From: Lepas anatifera
Taxonomy: Eukaryota > Arthropoda > Thecostraca > Lepadidae
Direction: 5' to 3'
Assembly: GCA_034440635.1 (NCBI GenBank)
Contig: JAOTON010001526.1
Location: 4,535,001-4,599,000, forward strand
Length of the DNA stretch: 64,000 nucleotides
This document shows positions 22,220 through 34,606 of the stretch, in pieces; within the stretch, counting starts at the first letter, position 1; each line of letters begins with the position of its first letter. The notes beneath the pieces were generated by a model. That model did no database searches. It had not been told where the DNA came from and saw only the letters and a list, made by a program, of their open reading frames with translations. Made by a program: the position numbers and the translations under genes.

Positions 22220-23170
22220 TATGCTTAAGTTGGTTCAACTAACACCCGCACTGGAGAGGGGTCTGGCACTAACGCGCACTGTAGGGGGGCGTGGAAGGCC
22301 CTCCTATAAGATCTCAAAAACTAAAAGACGCAGAAAAACTCTGTTTGGAGGGTGGGTGGGGGCTATGGTGATCTACATCATGACCAATTTTCATTGACCT
22401 AGGTCAGTATCTTCAAGGTCAAACGATGTCATAAACGTCAAATATTGGCCATGCTGGGGACCTATTGGGAAATACCGTTATCATAGGCGGATCCAGGGGG
22501 GCAAGGGGGGCACGTGCCCCCGATCGACCCTCGGCGCCCCCTTGAAAGGTCGATGGCGCCCCCTGAAATGTCGCTTCCCACCCCCCGGATACGAAAGTCG
22601 GCGCCCACCGATAGGATTTGGCGCCCACCTGATAGGTTTTGCCGGTTATAAGTGGCGCCCCCCTGGTCCGGATGGCGCCCCCCGGGAAGGTGCCCCCTCC
22701 GATCGGCAATCCTGGATCCGCCTATGACCGTTATCAAGCAGGAAAATGACGGGAATGAGCTAAAGACAGACCAGGGTCATTGAGGGAAGGTCGCAAAAAA
22801 GCTTTGCTACAATTTTGGGGTCAAGGTCATCCAAGGTCATTGACCTTTGAGGTCACAATATGATGATGTACCGATTATGTACACTTTGACTAACACTTTT
22901 GCCAGTGTTTGGTGGCAAATGAGGATTGACCTTTAAAAATGACCTTTAACCTTGACTTTTGATCTTGATCTTTACATTAAGGTACCTAAACTATGACTTC
23001 ATAGAATAATACACCTCCGACCGGGTAACGCTATTTGACCGGAAGCGCTGGGGTCAATGGCCTTGAAAATGCTGATATGACCTTGACCTGTGACCTTCAA
23101 ACTTATCTACACCTTCCTGTGAGGTGACCTTGGCATATTATCCCGGTTATATGACGCTATGACGTTACCA
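22220..23170. repeat. AGGTCA-rich dispersed repeat, copy 1
   Basis: It aligns end to end with about 52340-53000: GAGAGGGGTCTGGC, ATGGTGATCTAC, TTGACCTAGGTCA, TCTTCAAGGTCAAACGA, ATATTGGCC and CTATTGGGAAAT, then a run of GGTCA and TGACC motifs. More than a dozen AGGTCA or TGACCT hexamers occur between 22770 and 23140. A MITE interrupts this copy at 22482-22726. No protein frame spans it. Confidence 0.8.
22482..22726. mobile_element. MITE with 16-bp inverted ends and 8-bp duplication
   Basis: The left end CATAGGCGGATCCAGG is the exact complement of the right end CCTGGATCCGCCTATG. ACCGTTAT flanks it on both sides (22474-22481 and 22727-22734). The interior is rich in GGCGCCC and lacks coding capacity. 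The related copy of the host repeat at 52.56 kb has no insertion at this point. The 8-base duplication fits the hAT superfamily although the ends start CATAGG. Relatives: 9380-10474 and 56361-56635. Confidence 0.95.
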
Positions 23171-24935
23171 CTCGGTATCCAATGCAAGCGAACTGGTCCT
23201 ACCGCGCAATTGCGGCAATCTCAAAATGCAGGTCTGGCTTTGAAGGCCTATACGTCACAATATTTTCGGCAAATTTTTTTAGATATCTTCACTAATCGAT
23301 GCGCCGTTAAATTCTCTCGAATGTAGCCAAATATCGTTTTTCAGCTCTACGAGCTGCTCTTACGCCACCTCGGAAACAGATGAGGGAGCCTTGGAGGTCC
23401 CACTCTAGTGCGCGTGTTAAGCAAATGAATTGACCTAACCCGACCCCTAACGACCTGGTCAGGTGTGCTGGCTCTGCATGCAAAAGGGCATACCCAGCCT
23501 CTTCTCAGATTAATCGTCTAATCGGGCTAAAACAAAATACATATTGCCATTCGGAACCCATGAGTGAAATGAGTTTGTGAGCTGCTTACCATTTGCTACT
23601 CTCATTAAAATTGATGTTCCCAGAAATCACAAAAGGTCACGTTGAATGTTCGCACGATAATATGGCTTTCTTTCATATATTCAGACGGCAGGAAGATCAA
23701 GACAGTAGTTATCAGTGTACCCCTCTCATCATACCATATCGAATCATGTGCAATATGAGCATGGTTTATGCATGGGTGACCTTGACCAAGGGTGATTCTG
23801 GGTAAAGTCAAGAAAAACTATGAGCTTACAATGACGATAATGTGCATAAAGGTGAGCAATACGACATGAGAAGCACCTGATAAGCGTCCCCCGCACCTCG
23901 CGGGCGGCAGGCGGGCCGTGCACGGGGCAAATGGCCTCCAAAACCGGCCAAAACCTCCAATTTTGACATCTTCAAAATCAGACTTAATCGTTTGGCTCTG
24001 ACAGAGAAATGTCCAAAACCTTGGAAAAAATAATTGTATCCATTTGTCTCTTCTTTAGCCGCTTGCACAGATGCTGGAACACAGCGCATTAATCACGCTG
24101 CAGCTCGGTGTCAAGTTGACTCGAAATGAGGTACACTTTCTGATGCATTATCAACCATGGTCGCACTCACAAAACCGTTATCTATTTATATCAATGGATA
24201 GCTGGGAACCCCCTGAAGACACTCAATGTTGAAAAGTACGAAATTTGGCAATAAAAGACTGATAGTACTTGTAACTATTAGGGCATGTAAAGCTTCTAAC
24301 TTATTCTCAAATCCTAAATTTCGTTAGACCTGCGAAAAAAACGCACAGCGAGTTTCACTTAGAAATTTATATGTAGTGATGCAATGTTGTGTCCTCTAAC
24401 CAGCCGTGAAAAAATTAGCTCGGCATCAGTTGTCCCAGGGGAGATATGTCACTTTTTGTGCGGCAACGTAGTCCAAGTAGCGCGGTGAGGCCGGCGGCTA
24501 CGGCGGCCGTCGGCTCATGTTGCGCGGCAAATGGAGTAAGGACGGCTGACAGGACGCCGTGGTCGAGTCGTGACAGGGAAAGGCGGACTTGCAAGACGCT
24601 GGGCAGAGAGTCAATCTGTGCAAAAACCGATTTTAACACGCGCACTGAGGATGAGGAAAGATCAGAGAAGAGTCGCCCATTTGTTCATGGAGAGCTCAAA
24701 ACTACGACCAGAAGGACGCTGTTAAAAAAACTAAAGAGATTTACAGGAATGTTTTCGTGCTACCATGAGTCTGGTCGTCAATCAGCCAAAGGCGGGAGGG
24801 GGGGGCAACGGCACAGCTATTGAAGGAAACGCAACCCACCGTTCTTTCGGGAACGTCCGACAGTTTAGCGAGGTTACTGGGTAAGCCTGGATCTGCTACA
24901 AAGGTTTTCGGTAATATTAGGCGCACTATCATCAT
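23171..24935. other. Intron 2, no gene recognised
   Basis: Unique sequence with a GC-rich island near 23885-23935 and another at 24470-24560. The frame 24446-24823 (125 codons, basic) is the longest. It resembles nothing I know, and no splice signals frame it convincingly. Confidence 0.4.
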
Positions 24936-25122
24936 CAGGGGCGTGGCCAGGATTTCACTTGGGGTAGCGGGGGGGTGGCCTTCCGAAAAGGGCCCCTGCG
25001 ACAGCGCCAAAAGGGCCCTGATGGGGTAAAAGGGCCATGCTTGTTACAGAATCGTGTCCTTAGGGGGACCCTTTGGGCCCTCAGTGGGCGGCTGTCCCTG
25101 CTCCCCCTTGGCTACGCCCCTG
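24936..25122. mobile_element. hAT-like MITE, 187 bp
   Basis: The left end CAGGGGCGTGGCCAGG pairs with the right end CCTTGGCTACGCCCCTG. ATCATCAT flanks it on both sides (24928-24935 and 25123-25130), within a short ATC run, so the duplication is less decisive here than elsewhere. The interior has AAAAGGGCC-type repeats and no frame. Confidence 0.85.
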
Positions 25123-25266
25123 ATCATCATCATCAAGAATCGAAATTGAGAAGTATCCGGCCTATGCTCTAGAGACAGCGAGGCTGTTTGTAAACGTGTA
25201 CTCATGGTACAGCATGCCGGCAACCATACATAAGGTGCAAATGCACGGGGAAGATGTTACTGAGAG

Positions 25267-25499
25267 CAGGGGCGTCGCCACCGGGGGGCAGGGGGCCTAG
25301 CCCCCACTTTTTGGTCAAAAATTTTCTGATCTCAGTCAAAATGGGAGAAAACCGGACATTCTTATAACCAGCCGCTGCAGAAGGCAACGAGGAGCCCAAA
25401 TTCGAACAGTATTTGGTCCTTACGTGGAAAGTTTTTTGTCAGCGTCAGTTTGAAGTTTGGCTGCCCCCCCACACTTCTTTTCCGGTGGCGACGCTTATG
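25267..25499. mobile_element. hAT-like MITE, 233 bp
   Basis: The left end CAGGGGCGTCGCCACCGG and the right end CCGGTGGCGACGCTTATG are inverted copies apart from three positions. ACTGAGAG occurs exactly on both sides (25259-25266 and 25500-25507). It lies only 144 bases from the preceding MITE and belongs to a different sequence family. Confidence 0.93.
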
Positions 25500-25507
25500 A
25501 CTGAGAG

Positions 25508-27059
25508 CCTGTAAGTTTCCATAGGAGCATACATGGAGGAGGCCCAGGAGGCAAGGAAAGAGATCACTTTGCATTCAGGCAATATCATACCAGAAAGACA
25601 TCCATAGTTGACAATCACTGATCAGTACCAGTACCTGCTTATCACCAATGACCTCGTGGTAACATGATCTCCGATGATATGAAATAAATCCAGAAGGTCC
25701 ATGACAACGGAGGTTTCGAACCCGGCAGTAACCCTCTTTATAAGCGGAAAGATAGTGGCACCAACCATTAATAATTCGATGGTGCGTGAGTGGGTACTTG
25801 GATGTGAGACAATAACTTAACTAGATTTCAACGATAATTCTCGGGGTTAATGGATAGCAGACTGGATAAAGGGACGCGGGATATTAAATAGGAGGGTTAC
25901 ACAAAGATGCAAAAGAGGTCGCATGATTTAATGAACATTCCCTGTGAGTTTAATGTGTTGTCTGTTTCCGCATGTTTGTGCTCATTTTATGGGAAGAGTG
26001 ACGGTAATCATTCCCTGGAATCGCGCTTAACATTATTGTGTCAATAAATGCGGCTCCCGCACATGACCCGAGAAGTTTCGATATGGTTCGGTACTGGATT
26101 TAAAGATGTCAAATAGTGAAAGAGTGAATTTGTGCCATTATTTATCATGTGGTACTTAATAGTTAAACGAGAGTGAAGGCTCAGCAAGACCTCTGACTTA
26201 TGATGACCTTGAATATGTCGGATCGGTTTTTGAAATATTACTTTTGTTTTTTCCTTACATTTTAACCATCACTGGACCCACCTTATCTGATTCTGTCTCA
26301 TTGAGTGTCTGCAAAACTGGAAAGAACGAGATCAAATTCCGATATTTATAAACCTTGAAAAATAGTTTATCTGATATGACCTGGTGTAGATACCCAATGT
26401 TTTATGGCTGGATAATGAAGTTCTGAGCAACAGTTTTCAACTGAGCACAAAAAAATATTGCTAATCAGAGTATTTTTTTAGTTACGAGGTTTTGGCCTAT
26501 TTTGAAGCCCAGTTGCCCCAGTGTGCCGTGGCGAGCCGCGGAGGCGCCGGGTGGCGGGCGGGCGGACGTCTCCGGGCGGCGGGCAGCCCGGTACAAATTA
26601 CACTGTGGAAAATTTTGCGCACATTTGCGCACTTAGCTCTCTTCAGACCATGACGGAGAATTACTTGACCTATGTTTCCACAAAAAAGCTAATTGGCAGA
26701 AACGTAACTTTTTTGTTTGTCTATTCAAAGTTAACAACTAGTTTGTAAGGTGGACTTATGAAAGGGGTAATTAAAACGCAGATTATATACCTTTATCAAA
26801 ATTCAAATATACAGATAACGTTAATCTTCTTAAAGTTGACATTATGGGGAACATTTTGATATTAATTATTTTTAGTCTGACTCAGTTTTAACGTTTATTA
26901 TTCAAAGTTAAAAACTCGAATCTCGCAGACGCTTCGAGCGCCTTACTTCTGGATTTTATCATCGCCTTACTTTGATGAGTAATAAGTGGATTTTTCAACC
27001 AAATTGGCTTGATAATAGTGGTCATTCAGAACACTGAACAATTTTCTTCACATCGCCAG
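25508..27059. other. Intron 2, no gene recognised
   Basis: Mostly AT-rich unique DNA. A GC-rich patch at 26520-26600 has CGGCGGGC-type runs. No coding frame, paired termini or tandem array was seen. Confidence 0.4.
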
Positions 27060-29316
27060 CCATAAAACCCCTAAATTCAAAAATCCGAAAAACGGCCCCG
27101 TGGCCACCCACGACAGCGTTTCCGACCACAGTGCATTGGTTTGGATGGGGATGGTGTGACAGGGCGGAAAATTGTGAAAACTAGTTCCTCATTTAAATTA
27201 ATTAGCAAAAATCCTGGTCTAGGGGACTGTCCTCTGAGCTCAGGGGGTACATGCCTTTTTATCATCCCTTCCCAGAATCCACCAGTATAATAAGCAATTT
27301 ATATAACCAGGGGTGCCTAGGTATCACAAACCGTTTTAGAGATTCCTCATTCCTCGTTAGCTCCGTTTTACAAGGGTAGTTTCCATTGTTTTCTTACTTA
27401 AAGACTTCTTCTTGTTTTCTTTCTTAAAGACCAGCTCTGGGGCCCGCAAGCGTGGATCAGAGACCTCCAGAGCAGCTTCCCCCATCCCCCCCAGTTGTGC
27501 CTCCAGGGACTAGACTAGCTCAGTGACCCCGCCCCGAGATGATGGGAGTTGGCCTTGTGTTCTTACTATCTGTCTATTCAAGACCACCTCAGGGGCCCCT
27601 GATGTAGATCAGGGCCACAGAGCAGCTCACGCCTCAACCAGGGACTAGACTAGCTCATTGGTCCCAGACATGAGGTCATCAGACTAGCTCAATGGGCCAC
27701 AGATAGGCTCATAGGGCTTTAAACCAGTTCAAGAAGCCCCAGCACAGTTTAAGGCGCCAGATCACCTCAGAGGGCCTCAAGCCAACTTAAGGGGCTCTCA
27801 CAAGTTCAGCGCCCAGACCAGCTCAGGGTACCCTCAGAACCTAGATCCGCTCTTGGGCCCCAGATCAGCTCTTGGGGCCCCAGATCAGTTCAGGGGTCTC
27901 AAGTCAGGTCAGGGGGCAAGATCAAGTCAGGGGCACTAATTCAGCTCTGGAATCCCTCACCAGCTCGGGGCCCAAGCAGTTCCAAAGCCCCAGAGCTGCT
28001 CAGGGGACACCAGATCGGCCCATAGGGCACCAGATCAGCCTCGGGGACAAACAATCAGACCCGTGGTCCCCGACCAGCTCGGGAATACCAGATCAAGTCA
28101 GGAGGCACTTAATCAGCTCAGGAGCCCCATACCATCTCAGGAGCCCTCATCAGCCTCTGTGGGCCCAGCTTAGCTCAGGGCTTTACACTAATCATGAAAT
28201 CACGTAAGGAGGCCAGATCAGCTTAAAGGGCACCAGATTAGCTCAGGGGCACCAGACTAGCTCAGAGGACATCAGATGGGCTCAGAAGGCACCAGATCGA
28301 CTCAGGGCATTAGTGCAGCTCAGGTGGCACCAGATCGATCCGCTCGGGGGCCAGATCAGCTTCCCAGCCCCCAGACTATGGCAGGAGCCTAAATCCGCTC
28401 AGGGAGCAACATAACAGCTCAGGGGACACAAGGTGGGCTCAGGGCCCACCAAACCAGCTCAGGGGGCACTAGGCCATCTAAGGAGACATCAATAATCAGC
28501 TGAGGGGGCACCTAATCAGCTGAAGAGGCACCATATTGACTTAGGAGAAATAATCAACTTGGGGAGGCATGATATTAGCTCGGGAGCCCGAATTATCTCA
28601 AGGGGCACTAAATAAGCTATTAGGGCACCAAACAAGCTCGGCGACATTAGACTAACTCAGGGGGGCATTATATAGGTTCAGGAGGCAAAATTATTTGCTC
28701 AGTGGGGCACTCAATTGACTCAGGGGCACCAGGTCAGCTTAGAGGGCAAGTAATCAGCTCAAGGGGCCAAGACTAGCTGAGAGGCCACGAGATGAGCTCA
28801 AGGAGCACCAGATTAGCTTCACCCGTACGATTGGTGCCCATACTCTTCCCGGGTGCTTGGAAAGGCGACAAAATGCCCTAGCTGACCGAAAAAGGTATTA
28901 CGTTGTCCAACAGTAGTTCCAATCGCTACAAGCGGTCCAGTTACACCTAGGTTCAACGGCGTAGGGCACTAAATTCCGAGCGGCACGGCCCAAATTTGGT
29001 ACACCACCTGGCAATCAAAAGGGCACCCCAGCAGTGATGGGGGCACGTGCCCCATGTGCCCCCTGGCTGCACCCCTGGACAGTAGATCAACTCTGGGAGG
29101 CATTAAATAAGCTCAGGGGGCCTGGATCAGCTCAAGGGGCACTAAAACAGCTAAAAGGACACCCGGCGAGCTCGGAGGCATCGAACTAACTCAGAGAGTA
29201 TCATATAGGTTCAAAAGGCACACTTATTTTCTCAGGGGGCACCAGATTGGCTACGAGGGCACCATATCAGCTCAAAGGGTACATGGTCATCTCCAGGGGG
29301 CACCAGATGAGCTCCG
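27060..29316 (-). repeat. Satellite family 2, copy P (CAGATCAGCTCAGGGGC units) with flank
   Basis: From about 27430 degenerate units of 18-24 bases built on CCAGATCAGCTCAGGGGGCA continue to 29316. Between 28817 and 29080 they are interrupted by a piece resembling the LINE sequence at 29316-29410 and by a CCCCTGGCTGCACCCCTG hAT-like end near 29075. The left flank 27100-27430, reverse-complemented, matches 61600-61940, so copies P and Q share both array and flank and are inverted relative to each other. Confidence 0.85.
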
Positions 29317-31828
29317 CCCGTACGATTATTGGCGACGATGAGGCATTATCTGGAAACGGATTACGTGCCTTTACTCTTCACTGGTGCTCGGAAAGGCGAC
29401 AGAATGCGTGTTCTCAACATTGTTCCTGTGATGAGCCTAGCTGCTCCATTTTGTGTGCGTTCTAGTCTCATTGCCTCTGTCATCGTGATAGGGCCGTGAA
29501 TGATTGTGTCACAGTAGTCAAAGTAAGGTCGAACGTAAATGGTTTAAATCTGGTCAAGAGTGGGCCTGGGTATGTATGAAGCAATTGGATAGAATAGCCC
29601 AAGTGCTCTGTTTACTTGCTTAATTACGTGATTAATGTGCTCATGAAACCTCAGATCATCGGACAAAATTACTCCTAAGTGTTTATGACTTGTGCTCGGG
29701 TGTATGTATGTTCCACCAAAGTTTAAGCGGGGTTTGGCTGCTTCCTGTCGTAGAGAAAAATTTTGTTGGATTGTTTTTTTAGAATTGTATGTGATGACCC
29801 ATTCTTGCCGATAGTTGTAAATTTCGTCGAGGTCTTTCTGTAGAGAAGTCTGAGTGGCATTTATGTCGTTGGGTGCATGAGGTTTGTAAAGTGAAGCATC
29901 GTCGGCAGAAAACAGAGTCTCGTTTGTCGCTCGTTTCGCAAGTCTCTTTGGTTACATGATAGCCAATAAAGGGCCAAGCACGGATCCTTGGGGACAGCCA
30001 GCGTTAAGCGTTTTGAACTGTGATGATGTTGAAGATGTCGAGGGAGTAGGTGTTGGAGATGATGGTGTCGGAGGTGATTCGCGCAGTGGGCTACCTCCCA
30101 TGACAACTCTTTGCTGCCTGTCTGTCAGGTAGCTCTTCAGCCAATTTAGAAGTTGTCCGCCGATGCCAAACTCGTTTTTGCATTTTGAAAGGAGTCCCTG
30201 ATGCCAAATTTTAGCAAAGTATTTTGCGATGTCTAGGTATATTGCCGTAAGTCCAGTCCTTTGTCCAGTGAGCTGTAGAGATTGTGAGTGAGGTAAAGTA
30301 GCTGAAGCTGGGTGCTTTGGTGGGGGCGGTACCCACCCTGTCTTTCTGATAGTAACTGATGTTCAGTGATATGTTGGTAAATGCTTTTGAAGACAATTTT
30401 TTAAGATTTTGGATGTGCAGCTTAGAAGGGATATTGGTCTATAATTGGTTGGGTCTGAAGGTGAGCCTTCTTTCTTATAAATTGCCTTCACATTTGCATA
30501 TTTCCATGAGTTTGGGAATATGCCCTTTAGCAGAGATTTGTTGAATAATAATGTCATTGGTTCGGCTATTATCAAGGCTGATAATTTAATAATTTTGGCC
30601 GAAAGTTCATCGGGACCAGTGGATTTGTTCGGGTCCAGAGAGTTCAATACTGCAAGTATGTATGCACATTTCGTTTCCTAATCGTAATGCCGTCCAGGGT
30701 GGGTACCGCCTGATCATGCTGCAAGGTCACCGGGGGCATACGGCCGGAGGGCGTATCAATTTGTGTCTGGTAAGCAAAAAAAATATTTGAGGAGAGTGGC
30801 TTTGTCGTAGTGGTCCTGTACAATTTGGCCGTCGGGTCCTATAAGTGGGGTATTGAGGAATCTTGTGAGCGTCCTTTAATACTTCGTAGAATTTGATATT
30901 TGTGGGGGTTTTGTTTGTGCGCAGTTAGTTTCGTAGTTTGGGCCATCAGGTGAGAAGAGTGCAATCGTTGGTTCAATTTTGTGACTAAATTTCGTAGCTG
31001 TCTCCAGAGATTTCAATCCGTGATTGTCAGTCGTTTTTGCTTGCTTGAAGAGTCGATTACGTTTCCGGATGTTTCTCTTGAGCTCGTTTGTTACCCATGG
31101 CTTTTCTTTGGATCGGATAACTATTTTTTGTAGGGATGGCTCTTCTGGTGGCGTTCAGAATTGCTTCCGTGAATTTTTTGCTGCTGTGTGAATGTCTGCG
31201 TCTGGTATTTGGGTCCAATTTGTGCTCATCAGGAGAGAAACAAAAAGGTCATGGTCCATGTTTTGATAGTCCCATATGGTTTGTGCAGTTGCTGTTTCTC
31301 TGGGTACTTCAATTTTTAGTGTTGCAAAGATGGGGAAAGTGGTCTAGGGTTGAGAATGGTGACGCTGTACCGCTGTCCAGCACGATTTCTATGTTGCTTG
31401 TGAAATTCACATCCCTTAAATTAGCAGTGTTGGTGCTGATCCGTGTAGGGGTTTATATGAGTTGAGTTAGGCCCAATACGGTCGCAGTATCTTCTATCTT
31501 TCTGTCTGTGATTGTGATACTGCTACTGGCTCTTGCAGGTGTCGCTAAATAATTGTTACCAGCGTTAAAGTCACCCAGAATAACTATCGTAGACGAGGGA
31601 GATTCGTTAGAAAGGGTCACGCTTTCAGTTAAATTTGCAGTAAATTCTTCCACTCTATTAGAACTTTAGTTGGGCGGTAAATATAAACAGAAAATGATTA
31701 TGACTATTTCTTTTAATTTCACTTTGCACCACACCCATTCTTCTGCGTTGTCCAATTCAAGATGGTGTAACGAAAATTTATTAACTTCTTCACTTTAATT
31801 GCTAAATGACGCGATAATTAATGGTCCT
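29317..31828 (-). mobile_element. L2/CR1-like LINE, endonuclease to reverse transcriptase, decayed
   Basis: Read on the minus strand from 31828 down, the endonuclease part has HHLELDNAEEWVWCKV, then VILGDFNAGN near 31550-31600. The reverse transcriptase follows with NKSTGPDELSAKIIKL and TNYRPISLLSCTSKI (30363-30647), CPQGSVLGPLL near 29975-30000 and a catalytic SADD near 29897-29911. The thumb has HKHLGVIL-like and RPYFDYCDT-like blocks down to about 29400. The frame changes several times and stops are frequent. It abuts satellite family 2 at its 3' end and a hAT insertion at 31829. A 5' portion of the same kind of element lies at 39489-40160. Confidence 0.85.
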
Positions 31829-31836
31829 CTAGTATG

Positions 31837-33598
31837 CAGAGGTCAAGAATCTCGCCAACTCGCCCACGCTCGTGGGTAGCCAAATGAGGTTCTAGGACCA
31901 GAACTTAGGTAGCCAATCACGGAGAATTGACAGAGATCAAGAATTGCACTTAGCAGCACAAAACAAGTATTTTTCACGATCTTACCACCACGTAAAAAGA
32001 ACGATCCATAACATACAATGCTAACTTGACTGATTTTAGGTACCATTATGATTCTAGTGACAGACGATACAAATTAGTGACAAATAATTTATCCTTACAC
32101 ACTCGCGTTATTTCACAGCTAAGTTAGAGATGGGTAGGTAACCACATCGGCAACGAAATTGACCCATATAAAGCCATTAGAAAAAGGTACTCTAAATTAT
32201 GATGACATGAGAACGGTAATATTCATTCTCTTATATGAATCCAACCATTTATTTTGAACAAAAAGAGAAAACTTTTAAAGTGTATATCAGGATTCATAGT
32301 GAAATTACTCCGCATAAGATAGTAACTCCACTGCTTACGTTGTACTTGAGGACTCGTTTTACGGAATTAAAGATGGTCTGGTAGCCAGGCCGGCAACGAA
32401 AATTACGATTACGGACCACCAGGTAGCCACTTGGGTAACCACAAAATTTTGCGTTTCTGGCGCGGGAGTAGCGAGAAGAAAACAGTCAGAAATACGTTTT
32501 GAAGCTGCTGTGTAGGTACCTTACTATGAGACTGTAGATTTTGACCTAAATCAAAATAGGAGGTTTTGTTGTCAGTGGTAAACCCACTACCAATTTTTAT
32601 ATTTTATGCCTCAGCCAGAGAAACGTAGGACAAAGTGAAGTCTGCCAGATCTCAAAAGCCTAGGAGGGTAGTGCGATGTGAGGGTGTCAATTAGAGCACA
32701 CATTTTAATCAAGTGCGGGCGAGATATCCAAACTGTAGACCTGTGGAGATCAATATGAGAGTTGCAAGTTCTGGCTTTGCACATAGAAAATTACATGCTG
32801 TTTGGTGCCCATGAAGTCAGGTAAACTGCAGGCAGTTTTCTTTGGTGCCTACCTAAGTCAATTTTATCAAATCAAGCTTAACAAAATTGTGACGATTCCA
32901 CAAAAGTTTCCATTGAGCAGGTGAATGTGGTGATGCTCATTGATCTGCTTCAATCTTTCTAGGATTTGCTGGATGATGGTTGTGGTATTAGGAAGTACTT
33001 GTCCTCTGGCTGAGTACCTATATTTGGTTGCAGGCATTGGACATATTTAAATTTTATGTATTATTTTAACAAAATGTTAATTAAATGTATCCTTCAAGAA
33101 GCTTAAGTCTCACCATGGTGACTGCTACAGTCAAATGGTGATTGTTTGCCATCTTAGCGATGATGATCTAAGCAATTATTGATCATAGTTGCAGTAGTTG
33201 CAGTTGCAGTAGGGGTACTAGACTCTGACGGCACATATGATTTTTTTATGTCTTTTGTATTCGGTATTTGATAACATTTTTGACTGATTAATATGCGCAG
33301 CTAAAGGACACATGCTTGTATTACGGCACACACAACTTGTAATCACTGCACATATACTTAACCTTTCGCTGTTTGGTACTAAGAGTATACTATATGTAAT
33401 TCATTAGTCTCCAAATCACAGTAAATTTAATTCCCTTCATACTTCCACTTTTTGAGAGTAAATTTTTATTCACTAAGATATATTTTCTGGGAGCAATTAA
33501 AAACCTCAGTTCACGCAAAAGTTGATTTCACTTCAGGTAGCCATGTTGGTCGCATTAAGCATATGTGGGTAGCCAACTTGAGATGTTCTTGACCTCTG
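31837..33598. mobile_element. Non-autonomous hAT element, 1762 bp
   Basis: The left end CAGAGGTCAAGAA and the right end TTCTTGACCTCTG are exact 13-base inverted repeats, and similarity continues loosely inward. CTAGTATG flanks it exactly on both sides (31829-31836 and 33599-33606). The motif GGTAGCCA, or GGTAACCA, recurs near both ends (for example 31875, 31908, 32375, 32417, 33535, 33570), as expected of subterminal transposase-binding repeats. No transposase frame is present. It separates a minus-strand LINE on the left from a plus-strand LINE on the right. Confidence 0.93.
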
Positions 33599-33939
33599 CT
33601 AGTATGCATATTCATTTCCCGTCCCCCTCCCATTATAAGTGCAGTCGCACCCAGACAAAGAGCTCTGCCAGTTACTGCGCAGTAGCCTGTCGGTTCATGA
33701 CCACGGGTCCATCGTACGATGCACCCCAGCCAACGCCCTATGCCGTATCGAGCGCTCATTGGCTCACGAGATCTGACGCTGGTGTCACCCCACTGTCTGG
33801 CCTTGGATTGCATCAGCATTTCATCAGCCTCCAGACCAGTGCATCGAACCATACTCTGTCGCCTATGACGTATTGTCTTGTGATTGGTCGGCATATGCAA
33901 CCAAGCCTGCCGACTCGGCGTATATAAGGAGCGCTGAGC

Positions 33940-34539
33940 TTGATACCATATCGCTGTACCGAGTTTCCCCCGCTCCCAGCCCCCTCCCGCCCAAAAGTCA
34001 CCGGTGCACCCCCTCCCAGGAGCCGCCTACGGCGGGCACCGGGACGGAAACACCAGAATGGCAGCTCCCCCCTTCCAGTAAGACAGCTGCCACTTAAACA
34101 GAAAGTCAGTGTAGCCACCCAAACCGAAATCTCTCTCGTGGACAGCAGCAAAGCTGCTGCCTCTCAAGCACCGACGACCCGCCATTGTGGCTCTCAAACA
34201 GACCTGGCATGTCATTACATGCAATTACAATTTGCCGGTGATTCCGACACGTCAGGTAGCAACAGCGAACCTGATAGTGAGCTGCCCGGGACCGAGTCTT
34301 ACCCAAATGCTGACAGCATCTCGGTCACAGACTCTGTAGAAAACAGTTATCTCATGTCGGCCTCCCCCACCAGTTCAGTCTCATCCAAATCCCTCAGGCC
34401 CGGCAGCTCCCCGGTGCCGAGGAAACTCCGGTACACTCGGCACTCGTCCCCCGTTTCCACTACCAGCGACACGAGTAGCACACATTCCTATCACCTCCGT
34501 CCCCGCCCCCGCAAACCCCCCCAGCATCTAAGACAATAA
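33940..34539 (+). CDS. ORF1-like protein of the I-like LINE
   Basis: A 199-codon frame rich in Ser, Thr and Pro, with an acidic stretch (SDTSGSNSEPDSELPG) and a basic end with LRPRPRKPP. No zinc knuckles (CCHC) are seen, which I-type ORF1 proteins usually carry, so the C-terminal half may be lost or the frame may be only a leader. Placed as ORF1 only because it lies just upstream of the endonuclease. The start is uncertain. Confidence 0.45.
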   Translation: MIPYRCTEFPPLPAPSRPKVTGAPPPRSRLRRAPGRKHQNGSSPLPVRQLPLKQKVSVATQTEISLVDSSKAAASQAPTTRHCGSQTDLACHYMQLQFAGDSDTSGSNSEPDSELPGTESYPNADSISVTDSVENSYLMSASPTSSVSSKSLRPGSSPVPRKLRYTRHSSPVSTTSDTSSTHSYHLRPRPRKPPQHLRQ

Positions 34540-34606
34540 ACCACCATGGGTTCAATTCTCCAATGGAACACAAACATGGGGAATTCCCATTATTGGGTTC
34601 CCATTA

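Noticed and set aside
24446..24823. 125-codon frame in intron 2
   Set aside because: Basic, low-information sequence in a GC-rich patch, no known domain and no supporting splice signals.
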